This document shows, one piece after another, positions 1 through 9,422 of a stretch of 64,000 nucleotides of DNA (positions within the stretch are counted from its first letter, which is position 1; each line of letters starts with the position of its first letter). Where the stretch lies: assembly GCA_965218075.1 (NCBI GenBank), contig CBDCJZ010000003.1, positions 1,612,001-1,676,000 on the forward strand, written 5' to 3'. The position numbers and the translations under genes were made by a program. Source of the stretch: JANQHO01 sp965218075 (GTDB taxonomy: Bacteria; Bacteroidota; Bacteroidia; Flavobacteriales; Schleiferiaceae). Under the pieces are notes generated by a model. It did no database searches. It was not told where the DNA came from and was given only the letters and a program-made list of their open reading frames with translations.

Positions 1-619
1 ACCATGATTGAGAAAGCATGGGTCTCGTCGTAGTTTGTTGCTTTTTATAAGAGATCAGGGATTGTTTAAAACTTTCGCTAATGGGGATATAGCGCTCTTT
101 ATTGCGTTTTCCCAATACTTTGACATGACCTGATTCGATATCTATATCCTCAACCTTGAGGTTAATAAGCTCATTCAAACGCATTCCTGTGTTGTAGAAA
201 GTTTCGATAATCATTTTTTCTGTTCTACTCCATTCGTCATCTGGAAACAATTCACCATCTAATAATAAATTAAGGTCATCTTGACTGACCACTCTTAAAA
301 GCCTTTTACCTTGTTTAGGGGAAATGATCTTACTCATAGGATTAGTTTCCATTTTCTGCCTACTCAGTAAAAAACGAAATAAAGTTTTTAGGCTAGATAT
401 TTTGCGATTTACAGTTCTGGCAGACAGACCACTTTCCATTAGATTTATAATCCAGCCTCTGATTATGTGATGATTGATCTCAGAAATGTCATCAATTTTA
501 AATTCATTATAAAGAAGAAAATCAGCAAATGATTGAAGATCAGTCGAATATGCAATTATAGTATGTTCAGAATATCTTTTCTGGAATCTGAGATAATCAA
601 AAAATTCATCGAACTCCAT
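1..619 (-). CDS. xerC: Tyrosine recombinase XerC/XerD-like (partial, 3' end off the left edge)
   Basis: A site-specific tyrosine recombinase that would resolve chromosome dimers at dif by cutting and rejoining DNA. About 206 residues are visible, starting with MEFDEFFDYLRFQKRYSEHT, the SAM-like N-terminal core-binding domain. The catalytic domain begins with the conserved arginine patch NTGMRLNELINLKVEDID and continues to KRNKERYIPIS; the distal HxxR and Tyr motifs lie beyond the window edge. The ATG at 617-619 is the first possible start in frame. It follows rpsU by about 70 bp on the same strand, an rpsU-xerC order common in Bacteroidota, which argues for the housekeeping recombinase rather than a mobile-element integrase. 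Confidence 0.88.
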   Translation of the reverse strand, partial: MEFDEFFDYLRFQKRYSEHTIIAYSTDLQSFADFLLYNEFKIDDISEINHHIIRGWIINLMESGLSARTVNRKISSLKTLFRFLLSRQKMETNPMSKIISPKQGKRLLRVVSQDDLNLLLDGELFPDDEWSRTEKMIIETFYNTGMRLNELINLKVEDIDIESGHVKVLGKRNKERYIPISESFKQSLISYKKQQTTTRPMLSQSW

Positions 620-691
620 AAACGAAAAAAGAGAAATGCAAAATTACAAATCCTTGCTTTGAGTATCTCAATATATAAATATACTTAAAGA

Positions 692-883
692 CTATTCTTC
701 ACTCTGATGCTTTTGCTGAATGTAGGCAGCCTTAATAATTTCGTTTCTTCTTTTTACAGAAGGCTTTATAAACTGCTGACGTGCATGGATTTCTCTCCGA
801 ACTCCAGTTCTGTCATATTTTCTCTTGTAGCGTTTTAAAGCACGTTCAATAGACTCATTTTCTTTAACAGAAATCACTAGCAT
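692..883 (-). CDS. rpsU: 30S ribosomal protein bS21
   Basis: Small basic ribosomal protein of the 30S platform, next to the 3' end of 16S rRNA. The 63-residue product has the family core ALKRYKRKYDRTG and RQQFIKPSVKRR. The ATG at 881-883 is preferred over a TTG one codon upstream. In Bacteroidota, bS21 with bS6 and bS18 is known to help hold the anti-Shine-Dalgarno tail away from mRNA. The 20 bases upstream show no purine-rich Shine-Dalgarno; they contain TCCTT instead. The gene precedes xerC on the same strand. Confidence 0.93.
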   Translation of the reverse strand: MLVISVKENESIERALKRYKRKYDRTGVRREIHARQQFIKPSVKRRNEIIKAAYIQQKHQSEE

Positions 884-932
884 CAATGCACAATTAAGGA
901 CTGTAAAGGTAAAGAATATTTTTTGGGAAAAA

Positions 933-2099
933 CTACTCTTTCATCAAGTTTTTTGAGAGTATCGCTTTTTGTATTTCACTGGTACCTTCACCAATGGTAC
1001 AAAGCTTCACATCACGATAAAACTTTTCAACTGGAAAATCTTTGGTAAAACCATAGCCTCCAAATATCTGTACGGCCTCATTGCAGACCTTTACGGCTAC
1101 TTCCGAGGCATAATATTTGGCCATAGCGCTTGAATCAGTAACTTTTTGTCCTTTGTCTTCAAGATCAGCAGCTTTGAAAGTCAAAAGTTCAGCTGCCTGG
1201 ATTTCAGTGGCCATATCAGCCAATTTAAAAGCAATGGCTTGAAAGTTAGAAATTGGCTGACCGAACTGTTTTCTCTCTTTAGAATATTTTTTAGCAGCTT
1301 CAAAGGCCCCGTAAGCGATTCCCAATGACAAAGCGGCAATAGAAATACGTCCTCCATCTAGAACTTTCATGGCCTGAATAAAACCTCTTCCCTCTTTACC
1401 TAGCATATTTTCGGCAGGGATACGGCAATTGTCGAAGATCATTTCTGCCGTTTCAGAAGCGCGCATGCCGAGCTTGTTTTCTTTTTTCCCTCCCGAAAAA
1501 CCGAGAGTTTCTCTTTCTACAATGAAAGCTGTAATTCCATGATTATCGAGCGGTTCGCCAGTACGGGCAAGTACTACTGCCACGTGCCCGCTAATGCCAT
1601 GGGTGATCCAGTTTTTAGCTCCGTTAATCACCCAGTGATTGCCATCTCTTTCGGCACTTACACGCATGCGTATAGCATCGGATCCAGTGTTAGCCTCTGT
1701 TAACCCCCAAGCACCTATCCATTCAGCAGAAGCTAGTTTGGGGAGATATTTTCTTTTTTGTTTTTCATTGCCAAATAGCAAAATATGACCGATGCAAAGT
1801 GAGTTATGGGCAGTCACCGACAAGCTTATAGAAGGGTCAACTTTACTAAGTTCAGTAATAGCTGTAACATATTCATGATAACCTAGGCCTGCCCCCCCAT
1901 GTTTTTCAGGTACCAAAATTCCCATTAGACCAAGTTTTCCCAATTTTTTAAAAATCTCAATGGGGAATTCCTGCCTTTCGTCCCATTTCATGATGTTTGG
2001 ACGAATATGTTGCTCACAGAAATCTTTAACTGTTTCGGCCACCATTTTTTGAGTTTCTGATATAGAAAAGTCTAATCCCACATCCGATTTTTTAGCCAT
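933..2099 (-). CDS. Acyl-CoA dehydrogenase
   Basis: FAD-dependent dehydrogenase introducing the 2,3-double bond in acyl-CoA (fatty-acid or branched-chain amino-acid breakdown). At 388 residues it has the usual length for the short/medium-chain family. Visible signatures are GLTEANTGSDAIRM near residues 131-145 (family signature 1), GAKNWITHG, the FAD-binding QIFGGYGFTKDFPVEKFYRD, and the C-terminal IGEGTSEIQ region. The substrate cannot be told from sequence. It ends near rpsU and starts 34 bp from the next gene upstream, so it may belong to the same transcription unit as the helix-hairpin-helix gene. Confidence 0.93.
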   Translation of the reverse strand: MAKKSDVGLDFSISETQKMVAETVKDFCEQHIRPNIMKWDERQEFPIEIFKKLGKLGLMGILVPEKHGGAGLGYHEYVTAITELSKVDPSISLSVTAHNSLCIGHILLFGNEKQKRKYLPKLASAEWIGAWGLTEANTGSDAIRMRVSAERDGNHWVINGAKNWITHGISGHVAVVLARTGEPLDNHGITAFIVERETLGFSGGKKENKLGMRASETAEMIFDNCRIPAENMLGKEGRGFIQAMKVLDGGRISIAALSLGIAYGAFEAAKKYSKERKQFGQPISNFQAIAFKLADMATEIQAAELLTFKAADLEDKGQKVTDSSAMAKYYASEVAVKVCNEAVQIFGGYGFTKDFPVEKFYRDVKLCTIGEGTSEIQKAILSKNLMKE

Positions 2100-2133
2100 T
2101 AGCTCATTAATATGCCATTGTTTAATAAGACAA

Positions 2134-3237
2134 CTACCGCTCAGATTCTACTTCGTTATTTACACTCAGATAACTTGCAACCCTATTCATTAAATCTTCA
2201 TCAATCAGCTCAATATTTTTTAACTCCTCTACATTTCTGTAAAGCCTTACGTTATCCCTGAAATTGACAATATTTTGAACTACCTCGTAAGATAAATAAG
2301 GATGTTGTAGTAATGCTTTAAATGTAGCTGTGTTAATGTTGAGTTTTTTAATTTTAGATGAATCTAGTTTTATGGATTTGCTTATCAATTGATATTGCTT
2401 TTCGGTCATTCCGTAGACTTCCAACAATTGCTCTTTGTCAATATAACCTCCTAAGAGATCTCGATATTTAACAATTCGATAAACATAAGATGAACTGATA
2501 CCCCGTAGTTTCATTAATTCAGTGGTGTCTGCTGAGTTAATTTCTACCATGACAACTTCTTCTGGTTTCTTCTTAATATCAAGATCAAGGCTGCCTAATT
2601 CCACAAAGTATAGCATTTTCTCTACTAAATCAGAATCCAATCCATATACTTTATAAAGTTCTTCAGGTTTTTGAAAAGGCTTGACTTTGGTTCGATAGGT
2701 TTCAATCATATAAGCTTGCCATTTTTGCAGACCCATATTTTGCAGTTCCTCTTTAGAAATGATATTTGGGTCAAACCTTTTAAAATCAAATACTTTTGCT
2801 TTCTTAGGATCAATTGTTTTGCTTTCACTTATCTCAATATAAGGAATGGCTTTTTGATACCAGTTTGTATCCATTCCATAAATTTTCAGTAAATCTTCTT
2901 TTTGATAAAAATCACCTCCTCTGTTTCTATAATTGCTAATGGTTTGAGCTTGTTTAGGAGACAAACCTAGCAATTGAAACTCTTCTATTGTAGTAGTGTT
3001 AGGATTAAAACTGAAGAATTTTATTTGCTGTTCGGGACTTAGGCTGGTGGAATCATCTTCATTTTTCCATTTCGTTAAAATGTGCCTTAACTCTTCAGGG
3101 TCAACAGGAGGGGGCTTAAAGAAAAAGTCGTCGACATACAAGAAAAGTTGCAGGAATACGATTACTACTATTAAGACAAAAATACCGTTACGCTGACTGC
3201 GTGTGTAATAGAAAAATCCTTCTATTCCTTTCCACAT
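2134..3237 (-). CDS. Membrane-anchored helix-hairpin-helix (ComEA-like) protein
   Basis: A 367-residue protein with one N-terminal membrane segment (residues about 18-35, GIFVLIVVIVFLQLFLY) followed by several helix-hairpin-helix units. Recognisable repeats include FNPNTTTIEEFQLLGLS, FDPNIISKEELQNMGLQ, INSADTTELMKLRGIS and LNINTATFKALLQHPYL, each followed by an IxxYR-type second helix. ComEA-type units bind DNA non-specifically, so a role in DNA binding at the cell surface is possible but not shown. It is the last gene of a compact unit: its start overlaps the preceding 57-residue ORF by 16 bp. Confidence 0.85.
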   Translation of the reverse strand: MWKGIEGFFYYTRSQRNGIFVLIVVIVFLQLFLYVDDFFFKPPPVDPEELRHILTKWKNEDDSTSLSPEQQIKFFSFNPNTTTIEEFQLLGLSPKQAQTISNYRNRGGDFYQKEDLLKIYGMDTNWYQKAIPYIEISESKTIDPKKAKVFDFKRFDPNIISKEELQNMGLQKWQAYMIETYRTKVKPFQKPEELYKVYGLDSDLVEKMLYFVELGSLDLDIKKKPEEVVMVEINSADTTELMKLRGISSSYVYRIVKYRDLLGGYIDKEQLLEVYGMTEKQYQLISKSIKLDSSKIKKLNINTATFKALLQHPYLSYEVVQNIVNFRDNVRLYRNVEELKNIELIDEDLMNRVASYLSVNNEVESER

Positions 3238-3395
3238 CGATCGGCAATCTGTTTAAGAGGCGGTTCATCATTTTCGGAATACGAATCTGGTTCTGGTTTA
3301 GGTGGGGTTTTCAATATCTTGTAAAAAAAGTAAGCTGTTATGAAAGTAACGAGGCTTTGAACGACAATCATCAACATCAATGCAAGAGTAGTCAT
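3222..3395 (-). CDS. Small single-span membrane protein coupled to the transporter (MetS-like small subunit candidate)
   Basis: A 57-codon ORF found by reading the gap between two longer genes. The product begins MTTLALMLMIVVQSLVTFIT, giving one hydrophobic span, followed by a Pro/Glu-rich cytoplasmic tail. Its ATG shares four bases (ATGA) with the stop of the upstream transporter gene, the usual sign of translational coupling, and its 3' end overlaps the next gene's start by 16 bp. Small one-helix partners of sodium-symporter-family transporters are known, for example MetS of the methionine transporter MetPS; assignment here rests on position and topology, not sequence identity. Confidence 0.7.
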   Translation of the reverse strand: MTTLALMLMIVVQSLVTFITAYFFYKILKTPPKPEPDSYSENDEPPLKQIADRCGKE

Positions 3396-5047
3396 GGTCT
3401 AATGCTGCTAGTGGTTAAATGTTTTCTTTTATTTGAAGCTATTTTAACCATTACTCCTAATCCTACAAGGGTTAAAATAAGTAAAAATCTCGACATATCA
3501 ATATAAAACATATCGCTTGCTCCTTTGGCATTAAACCATTTTATACCGGTATTCAAATGAAAAACTTGATTTATAATGCTATCATTTGCCCATGGCCATC
3601 CTTCTCCTGATGATAACTGATTAAAAGCCTGAGTCCAATCATTGAGTTCACCATTAAGCGGCTTAACTAAGGAAGTAATGAAAATAATTGCTATGAAAAG
3701 CGGGGTAACAAATTTGATGATAAACTTATAGACCAAAGGAACTTTTATATCCGCTCCATTTGTAATTTCTTTCCACCCTCTGTTCATTCCAAATACCCAA
3801 GCAAATAGAATAACCTCTCCCAAAGCAAATATGACCAGAGAGACCGTTCCCGTCCAGTAATCGTATTCGTCAAAAACCCCTCTTCCAAAAAAGAGTATTG
3901 TAGGCAATGCCAATATAAAAATTATTAACCCCAATGTAAAGGCAGCTTTATTCCTACTCCAATTGAATTCGTCTCTCACAAACCCCATCCAAGGCGTACC
4001 CATTGCTAGAGAAGAAGTAATGCCTGCAAAAAACAGTAATCCAAACCATGCTACTCCTGCCAATACCGCCATCATACTACCAAACTGATCAAAAAGATAA
4101 GGCATTGTTTTAAAGGCCATCATAAATCCTACATTTTCTTTAACCCAATCTAAACCTAAATAACCCACGGCTATAGGAATAACGACGGAAGCTCCAAGTA
4201 CAATTTCCACAAAACTATTCACCCAACCAGCAGACATAGCGTTTAAAGCAATGTCATCCTTACTTTTTACATAAGAAGCATAACAATGTATAGTACCCAT
4301 TCCCACCGATAGAGTGAAGAATATTTGTCCTGCAGCTGCCATCCAAACTTTAGGATTGAATAGTGTATCAAATTGTGGTTCCCATAAAAAACTGAGACCA
4401 GCATGAGAATTACAATCAATACATTGACCAGTATCGCCTAAAGTTATTGCAATAACAGCCAGAAATGCCCCAAATATAATAAGTAAGGGCATGGCAATTT
4501 TAGCTACCTTTTCAATTCCTCCACTTAAACCTTTTGACAATATGTAAATATTAATCGTAAGGGTTACAATAAATGCTAAAATACCCCAACTGGGTAGATT
4601 TATAGCCGAGCCTAAATCAACATAAGAGTCAAAAAATCGGCCGACTTCGTCAATTTTCATACCTAAGAAATCACCTTTGAGAGATTTTATAGTATAAGTT
4701 AAGGTCCATGATTCTATGTAGGTATAATAGGCCATTACTCCCATATTGGTAAAAATTCCAAAGACCCCGAAATATTTCCACAACCGTTTTTTAGTTATGT
4801 TGTCTAAAATAAAAGGAGTAGAATGATCACCAAATTTTCCTCCATACCTGCCCATAGACCATTCAACCCATAAGAGGGGAATGCCCATTAAAAGAAAACT
4901 GATAAGATAGGGAATGATAAAAGCGCCGCCCCCATTTTGAACTGCCTGTACAGGAAATCTTAAAAAGTTACCCAAACCTACTGCATTACCTGCCATAGCC
5001 AGGATAAGCCCTACTCTTGTTCCCCATGATTCTTTATTTGCCCTCAT
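3392..5047 (-). CDS. Sodium-dependent transporter, neurotransmitter:sodium symporter (SNF) family
   Basis: Inner-membrane Na+-coupled uptake carrier, typically for amino acids. The 551-residue product opens with the family's unwound TM1 motif GNAVGLGNFLRFP (residues about 20-32), has about 12 hydrophobic spans, and keeps the TM6-region sequence FFTLSVGMGTIHCYASY. Substrate specificity is not readable from sequence. It heads a three-gene unit: its TGA overlaps the ATG of a 57-residue membrane peptide, which overlaps a ComEA-like gene. Upstream lies a long non-coding region. Confidence 0.92.
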   Translation of the reverse strand: MRANKESWGTRVGLILAMAGNAVGLGNFLRFPVQAVQNGGGAFIIPYLISFLLMGIPLLWVEWSMGRYGGKFGDHSTPFILDNITKKRLWKYFGVFGIFTNMGVMAYYTYIESWTLTYTIKSLKGDFLGMKIDEVGRFFDSYVDLGSAINLPSWGILAFIVTLTINIYILSKGLSGGIEKVAKIAMPLLIIFGAFLAVIAITLGDTGQCIDCNSHAGLSFLWEPQFDTLFNPKVWMAAAGQIFFTLSVGMGTIHCYASYVKSKDDIALNAMSAGWVNSFVEIVLGASVVIPIAVGYLGLDWVKENVGFMMAFKTMPYLFDQFGSMMAVLAGVAWFGLLFFAGITSSLAMGTPWMGFVRDEFNWSRNKAAFTLGLIIFILALPTILFFGRGVFDEYDYWTGTVSLVIFALGEVILFAWVFGMNRGWKEITNGADIKVPLVYKFIIKFVTPLFIAIIFITSLVKPLNGELNDWTQAFNQLSSGEGWPWANDSIINQVFHLNTGIKWFNAKGASDMFYIDMSRFLLILTLVGLGVMVKIASNKRKHLTTSSIRP

Positions 5048-5199
5048 TGAGAATTCTACTCGATTTGATATTGGTCAAATGTAAATATTAATCAGTAAAG
5101 TGGCTGATTAATACTCAAAAACCAGATATTTTTCCGTTGGCATATTTTTGTAGGATGAAGCACGGTTGAAACGAAAGAATTACATGATCTTCGTCGTCA

Positions 5200-6100
5200 T
5201 TAAATTTTTATGACGGCTACAGGCCCATCTTCTATCACATACTTTAGCTCTGTTTTCGTGTCAATATACACCACAGATTCCTGGGCTATTGTATAAGTTT
5301 AATTGCAGCGTGCATTTCCACTTATCAGGCAGGGAAGCTAATTTTTATCTCACCCAAAGACGAAAATTATTTGGTACAATATACCCCTCCGCCGTAATTT
5401 TGAGAGGCCTATGGGAATTGCCTATAATCCGGGAAAAGACAAAATGGTTTTAGCCTGCAAAAGTGAGACCATAGCTTTTGCCAGTTCCCCTTGAACTAGT
5501 ATCACATTACTTCAAATCTCCCGGCATTTACGCTACCCTTTATATGCCGCAGATCACTTATCATACTGGGAATCTTGATATTCATGACCTGTGTTTTGGT
5601 GCCGATGATAAACTACATGCAGTCAATACCTTTTTTTCATGCTTGAGTAGGAATTGAGGGCAACTACAATTTCAAACCTTGATTTGGATGCCCGCTTTTT
5701 ATCGATAAGCTGGTGTCAGAAAACCGGGACCATCTCAACGGAATGCTAATAATGGACGAAAAGCCCAACTATGCTACTGCATTTAATCAGGGAAATACTG
5801 CAAAAAAGCTGATGTGAAAGCATAACTTCCAGCGAGGTAGTTTATGATGATGTGGAGAGTAATGAAATAGTGGCCTCCAATTTGCCAATGCTGTATTCCT
5901 CAATGGCGGTAAACGATGAATTGTATGTGCTGCTTTTCGCTACTGGCGAATTAGCTTGCATTGACAAAAAATGGAAATTATGAGGTGATTACTAAAGCAT
6001 ATATTTTGTGAGATTTCGACACGATTCTGATGGTGATATGCGATTTTTTTGTAAGTTAGGAGTGGCAATCAGGCTTTAAAATATCTCGAAAATACAGGTA
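5200..6100 (+). pseudogene. Decayed TIGR03032/DUF4915 family gene
   Basis: No long ORF survives, but adjoining frames read as one broken protein. Segments are STYQAGKLIFISPKDEN (5310-5370), RNFERPMGIAYNPGKDKM (5395-5450), then YHTGNLDIHDLCFGADD (5560-5610), HAVNTFFSCLS, ENRDHLNGMLIMDEKP (5715-5765) and a final ELYVLL/GELACIDKKNG stretch near 5920-5975. These follow the order of the TIGR03032 (DUF4915) family, whose function is not established. At least five frameshifts or stops separate the segments. It is the first of several gene wrecks between 5.1 and 8.5 kb. Confidence 0.75.
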
Positions 6101-6329
6101 CTAAATAATCACTCCTGCTTTTGCCGACCTGGATAACGACAGCGATTTCAATTTGCAATTAAAGAATTGTTTTGTTAATAAGTTTTATGATAAATATTTC
6201 GTAATTTATCATAATTTGCCTTTGCCATTCAGCTAATCACAAGAATAAAGAAAAAACAATAGAATATAATAGGTCATACTATTAAGACAAGACACCCGAC
6301 CAAGTTATATCGTCAGTATTTTCCTCATC

Positions 6330-7190
6330 CGGAAAATAAAAATGCCAACTATCCAATTACCGAATTCACTCTCTTATAATTGCCGTATCAAGATGGATGG
6401 GTTGGTATTTTTATCCAAGTTACCAAAGGATAGTTTCCCGGTTGCATTTTTTGATCTCAAATATAGAGGAGTACTCGATGAAGCTCAATTATGGTAATGA
6501 AGGGTGAAGCTCGTGGCAATTCTCGTTATCGTCTTAAACAAATGGCAGAGGAAGTTATTGTTCAATTTATAACAAAAATAAACCGAGTACTGATGCCAAG
6601 TGGACATTTATTTCTGTGGATGGATAAATTCCATCTTTGTACGGGATTTTAAGGAGTGGTTATTCAAGATGGAGTTAGAAGTTGTAGAATATGTTGACAT
6701 GAAATAAAGGACAGATCGGGATGGGTTATCGGACAAGGCGTATGAGTGAATATTTGATTATATTACAAAAACAATCAAGAAGATCGAAAAGAATTTGGAA
6801 GAGTCATCATATCCCTGACATATGGCCAGAGCAAAGTTAAACGCAATGGTTACCCGCATAAAAAGCTGATTGACTTGCAAAGTCAATTGATCGATGCGAT
6901 TTCCAGTGATGGTGATGTGATACTCGATCCTGCTGCAGGCAGTTTTTTTGTCGTGAAGACTTTTAAAAATTTCCCGATAAGCGCAACTTTTTGGGATGTG
7001 ATATAAATGGATAAAGTAATTATTGCGAAGGATTTAAGAAAAAGATTTCCCCAGAAGAAGCCATGACTGGCGAAGAGTTTCGTAATTTGCTGGAACCAGA
7101 TTATAAGGAAATAGTTGAATTTAGAAGCAGACAAGCACCTAAAAATAGTTCTTATTTTCTGACAAAGTTGATAAAAATTGGCTTTTAAAA
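6330..7190 (+). pseudogene. Decayed DNA methyltransferase gene
   Basis: Broken frames spell a DNA methyltransferase: KMDGLVFLSKLPKDSFPVAF (6390-6450), GEARGNSRYRLKQMAEEVI then INRVLMPSGHLFLWMDKFHL (6500-6640), HHIPDIWPEQSKV (6800-6840), PHKKLIDLQSQLIDAISSDG and DVILDPAAGSF (motif I-like, 6855-6945), ending with EEAMTGEEFRNLLEPDY. The DPPY-type catalytic motif appears as FFDLKYRG, already mutated. Frameshifts and stops mean no functional enzyme. No restriction partner is recognisable beside it. The family assignment rests on motif order. Confidence 0.72.
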
Positions 7191-8534
7191 AATTTTGGCT
7201 AGAATTATATATAATCCTCATACTTTTGCAAGTAAACAATTGAGAATTGCACTTCAATTTAATGGCAGGATATAGTTACGGAATGGTTTTATTTTCAATA
7301 ATAATGATACTTCGTACTAATTCACAGTTTGGTTCCCTCAAAACAGTCCATTTTGGTTACCTGACTTGAAGGCTATACTGCCCTTAATTTTGTCAATTTC
7401 GATAGTGATAGCGATCAAAATATCACGGTAGGGCAATATGATGATTAGATTATAATAATTACGTTGGTATATTTTGAAAATAATAGCCCTATTTTCTATG
7501 ATTTCAGAAATTCTGGCTTTTGAAATAAAATTGTTCTCCAATTCCCGTTTCAGACTATTTTGAGTTCTTTGCTGATGAGCCTATTGAGTTAGTAGAGATA
7601 ATGGATATTACTCGGGAAACTCAGCCTTGTGGATACCTACTATTTGGTGAAAATGGTCAATAGAGAAGAAGAGTCGGTAACTTAAAAAGTTACAAAATGT
7701 AGTATGCCAAAGTATTTTTACTTAAAAAGAGCCAACTATGGATTTGAGAATTGGATCTTTTATTTCCTGGTATATCGGGAAATTCAAATCATTACTTGAA
7801 GGCCATTGGATTTATTCTCATACAAAATGCCGTGATGTTTTTGACAACAGTGGATTTAATCCAATCCGAAGTTAATCGAATCAACTGTAATTGTAAATCT
7901 ATAATTCAAGTTGTAAGGTACCGTGAAACTCGAGTTGACTTGGTGTAAGGCTTTGTGTTTTTACATAGGGCTATGATGGGATTTTATTCAAACCTCAAAG
8001 ATTTATGTCCTCACCATAAACAGCGGCAGCAGCCTCTATAATAGCTTCGATCATAGTAGAGTGTGAGTGTGCCGAAACGAGATGCGGGGTTTGTTTAGGG
8101 AAAAAGTTGATCATAAAACGCTTTAAGTACTAAGATTAGGCCAACAATCGGGGGGGTTGTTGTAACGAGTTACTGGTCTATACAGAAAATGGAAAGCACG
8201 TGTTATAGACTGGCCGTTTGACCCATACGACCACTATTGTATTAACTATTCTGAGACACTGGGAAATAGGTAGAAACCATATCAACAATATTATAGATTT
8301 CTGAGCACCATGCCAAAACTAGATGTTAAGTTTAGAGGGATACATAAAAACAGATTTTATATGATACTTGCAAAGAGATGGAGTTTCGATATAATAATCA
8401 TAATAATGTTATACAACACTCTTGAAAAACCTTAGAAACAATCTTCTTGTAAGCTAGTCATGATCCTAACATGAATGGCTATCATTACAGTTGTTTAAGT
8501 TACTTTTGAGGTATAAGTAACATATTAATCAAAT
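7191..8534. other. Non-coding stretch with unassigned gene debris
   Basis: No credible intact gene. Short protein-like fragments remain: a plus-strand run at about 8195-8350 reading PFDPYDHYCINYSETLG and KPYQQYYRFLSTMPKLDVKF, and a minus-strand run at about 8000-8100 reading FFPKQTPHLVSAHSHST then MIEAIIEAAAAVYGED. Neither family could be named. ORFs of 65 codons or so in this region show no coding character. A TACTTTTG box at 8501-8508 probably serves as the -7 promoter element of the next gene. Confidence 0.5.
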
Positions 8535-9398
8535 ATGAAAATACATCCTATACCAACCGGAAATTTTAAATTAGACGGAGGAACCATGTTTGGCGTGGTA
8601 CCCAAAAGTATATGGCAGCACACTAATCCTGCAGATGAAAACAACATGTGTAGCTGGAGCATGCGCAGTATGCTGATAGAAAAAGGCGACAGACTTATCC
8701 TAATAGATACCGGTATAGGTGATAAGCAAAGTGAAAAGTTTTTCAGCTTTTATCACCTTCATGGGGAAAACTCACTTGATAACAGCTTAAAAAGAAACGG
8801 GGTTCATTGCGATGATATCACTGACGTATTTCTTACCCACTTGCATTTTGACCATTGTGGTGGGGCTATTCAGTGGAATAAGAAACATACTGCTTATGAG
8901 CCCACTTTTAAAAATGCCCGTTTTTGGAATAATGAACGTCATTGGCGTTGGGCAATTCAACCCAATGTACGAGAGAAAGCATCTTTCTTAAAAGAGAATA
9001 TTTTACCTATAGAAGAAAGCGGACAACTGGAATTTATAGCTGTGCAAAACAATAAAGATGGACACTATGACACCCCATTACCTTTTGATATTCAATTGGT
9101 AAGTGGACATACCGATGCCCAAATGTGTCCCATCATTGACTATAAGGGGGAAAAATTGGTTTTCATGGCAGATCTTTTGCCGTCAGTTGGTCATATTCCT
9201 CTACCTTATATCATGGGCTATGATACACGGCCCTTAATTACTTTTAGAGAAAAGGAAAAATTTATGAATGAAATTGCCGATAATGGCTATTATCTTTTTT
9301 TAGAGCATGACCCAGTAAATGAGCTTTGCACGGTAAAGCATACTGAAAAAGGAGTGAGACTAAATCAGACTTTTAGCTTTGATGAAATATTTGGTTAA
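8535..9398 (+). CDS. MBL-fold metallo-hydrolase
   Basis: Metallo-beta-lactamase-fold hydrolase with a probable two-metal centre. The 287-residue product carries the HxHxDH motif as THLHFDHCGG (His102, His104, Asp106, His107), with further metal ligands likely in VSGHTDAQ and the C-terminal EHDP. There is no signal peptide, so it acts in the cytoplasm. Members closest in layout include lactonase-like and other esterase-like enzymes; the substrate is unknown. A TACTTTTG box ends 26 bp before the ATG. The M1 peptidase gene follows 24 bp downstream, probably in one operon. Confidence 0.88.
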   Translation: MKIHPIPTGNFKLDGGTMFGVVPKSIWQHTNPADENNMCSWSMRSMLIEKGDRLILIDTGIGDKQSEKFFSFYHLHGENSLDNSLKRNGVHCDDITDVFLTHLHFDHCGGAIQWNKKHTAYEPTFKNARFWNNERHWRWAIQPNVREKASFLKENILPIEESGQLEFIAVQNNKDGHYDTPLPFDIQLVSGHTDAQMCPIIDYKGEKLVFMADLLPSVGHIPLPYIMGYDTRPLITFREKEKFMNEIADNGYYLFLEHDPVNELCTVKHTEKGVRLNQTFSFDEIFG

Positions 9399-9422
9399 GA
9401 CAAGCTAGAAGGGAATACAAAA

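Noticed and set aside
6883..7541. Minus-strand ORFs of 124 and 67 codons in the graveyard
   Set aside because: The methyltransferase text is on the opposite strand; these low-complexity frames have no recognisable family or start context.
7751..7948. Plus-strand 65-codon ORF
   Set aside because: No ribosome-binding site, promoter or family resemblance; lies in decayed sequence.
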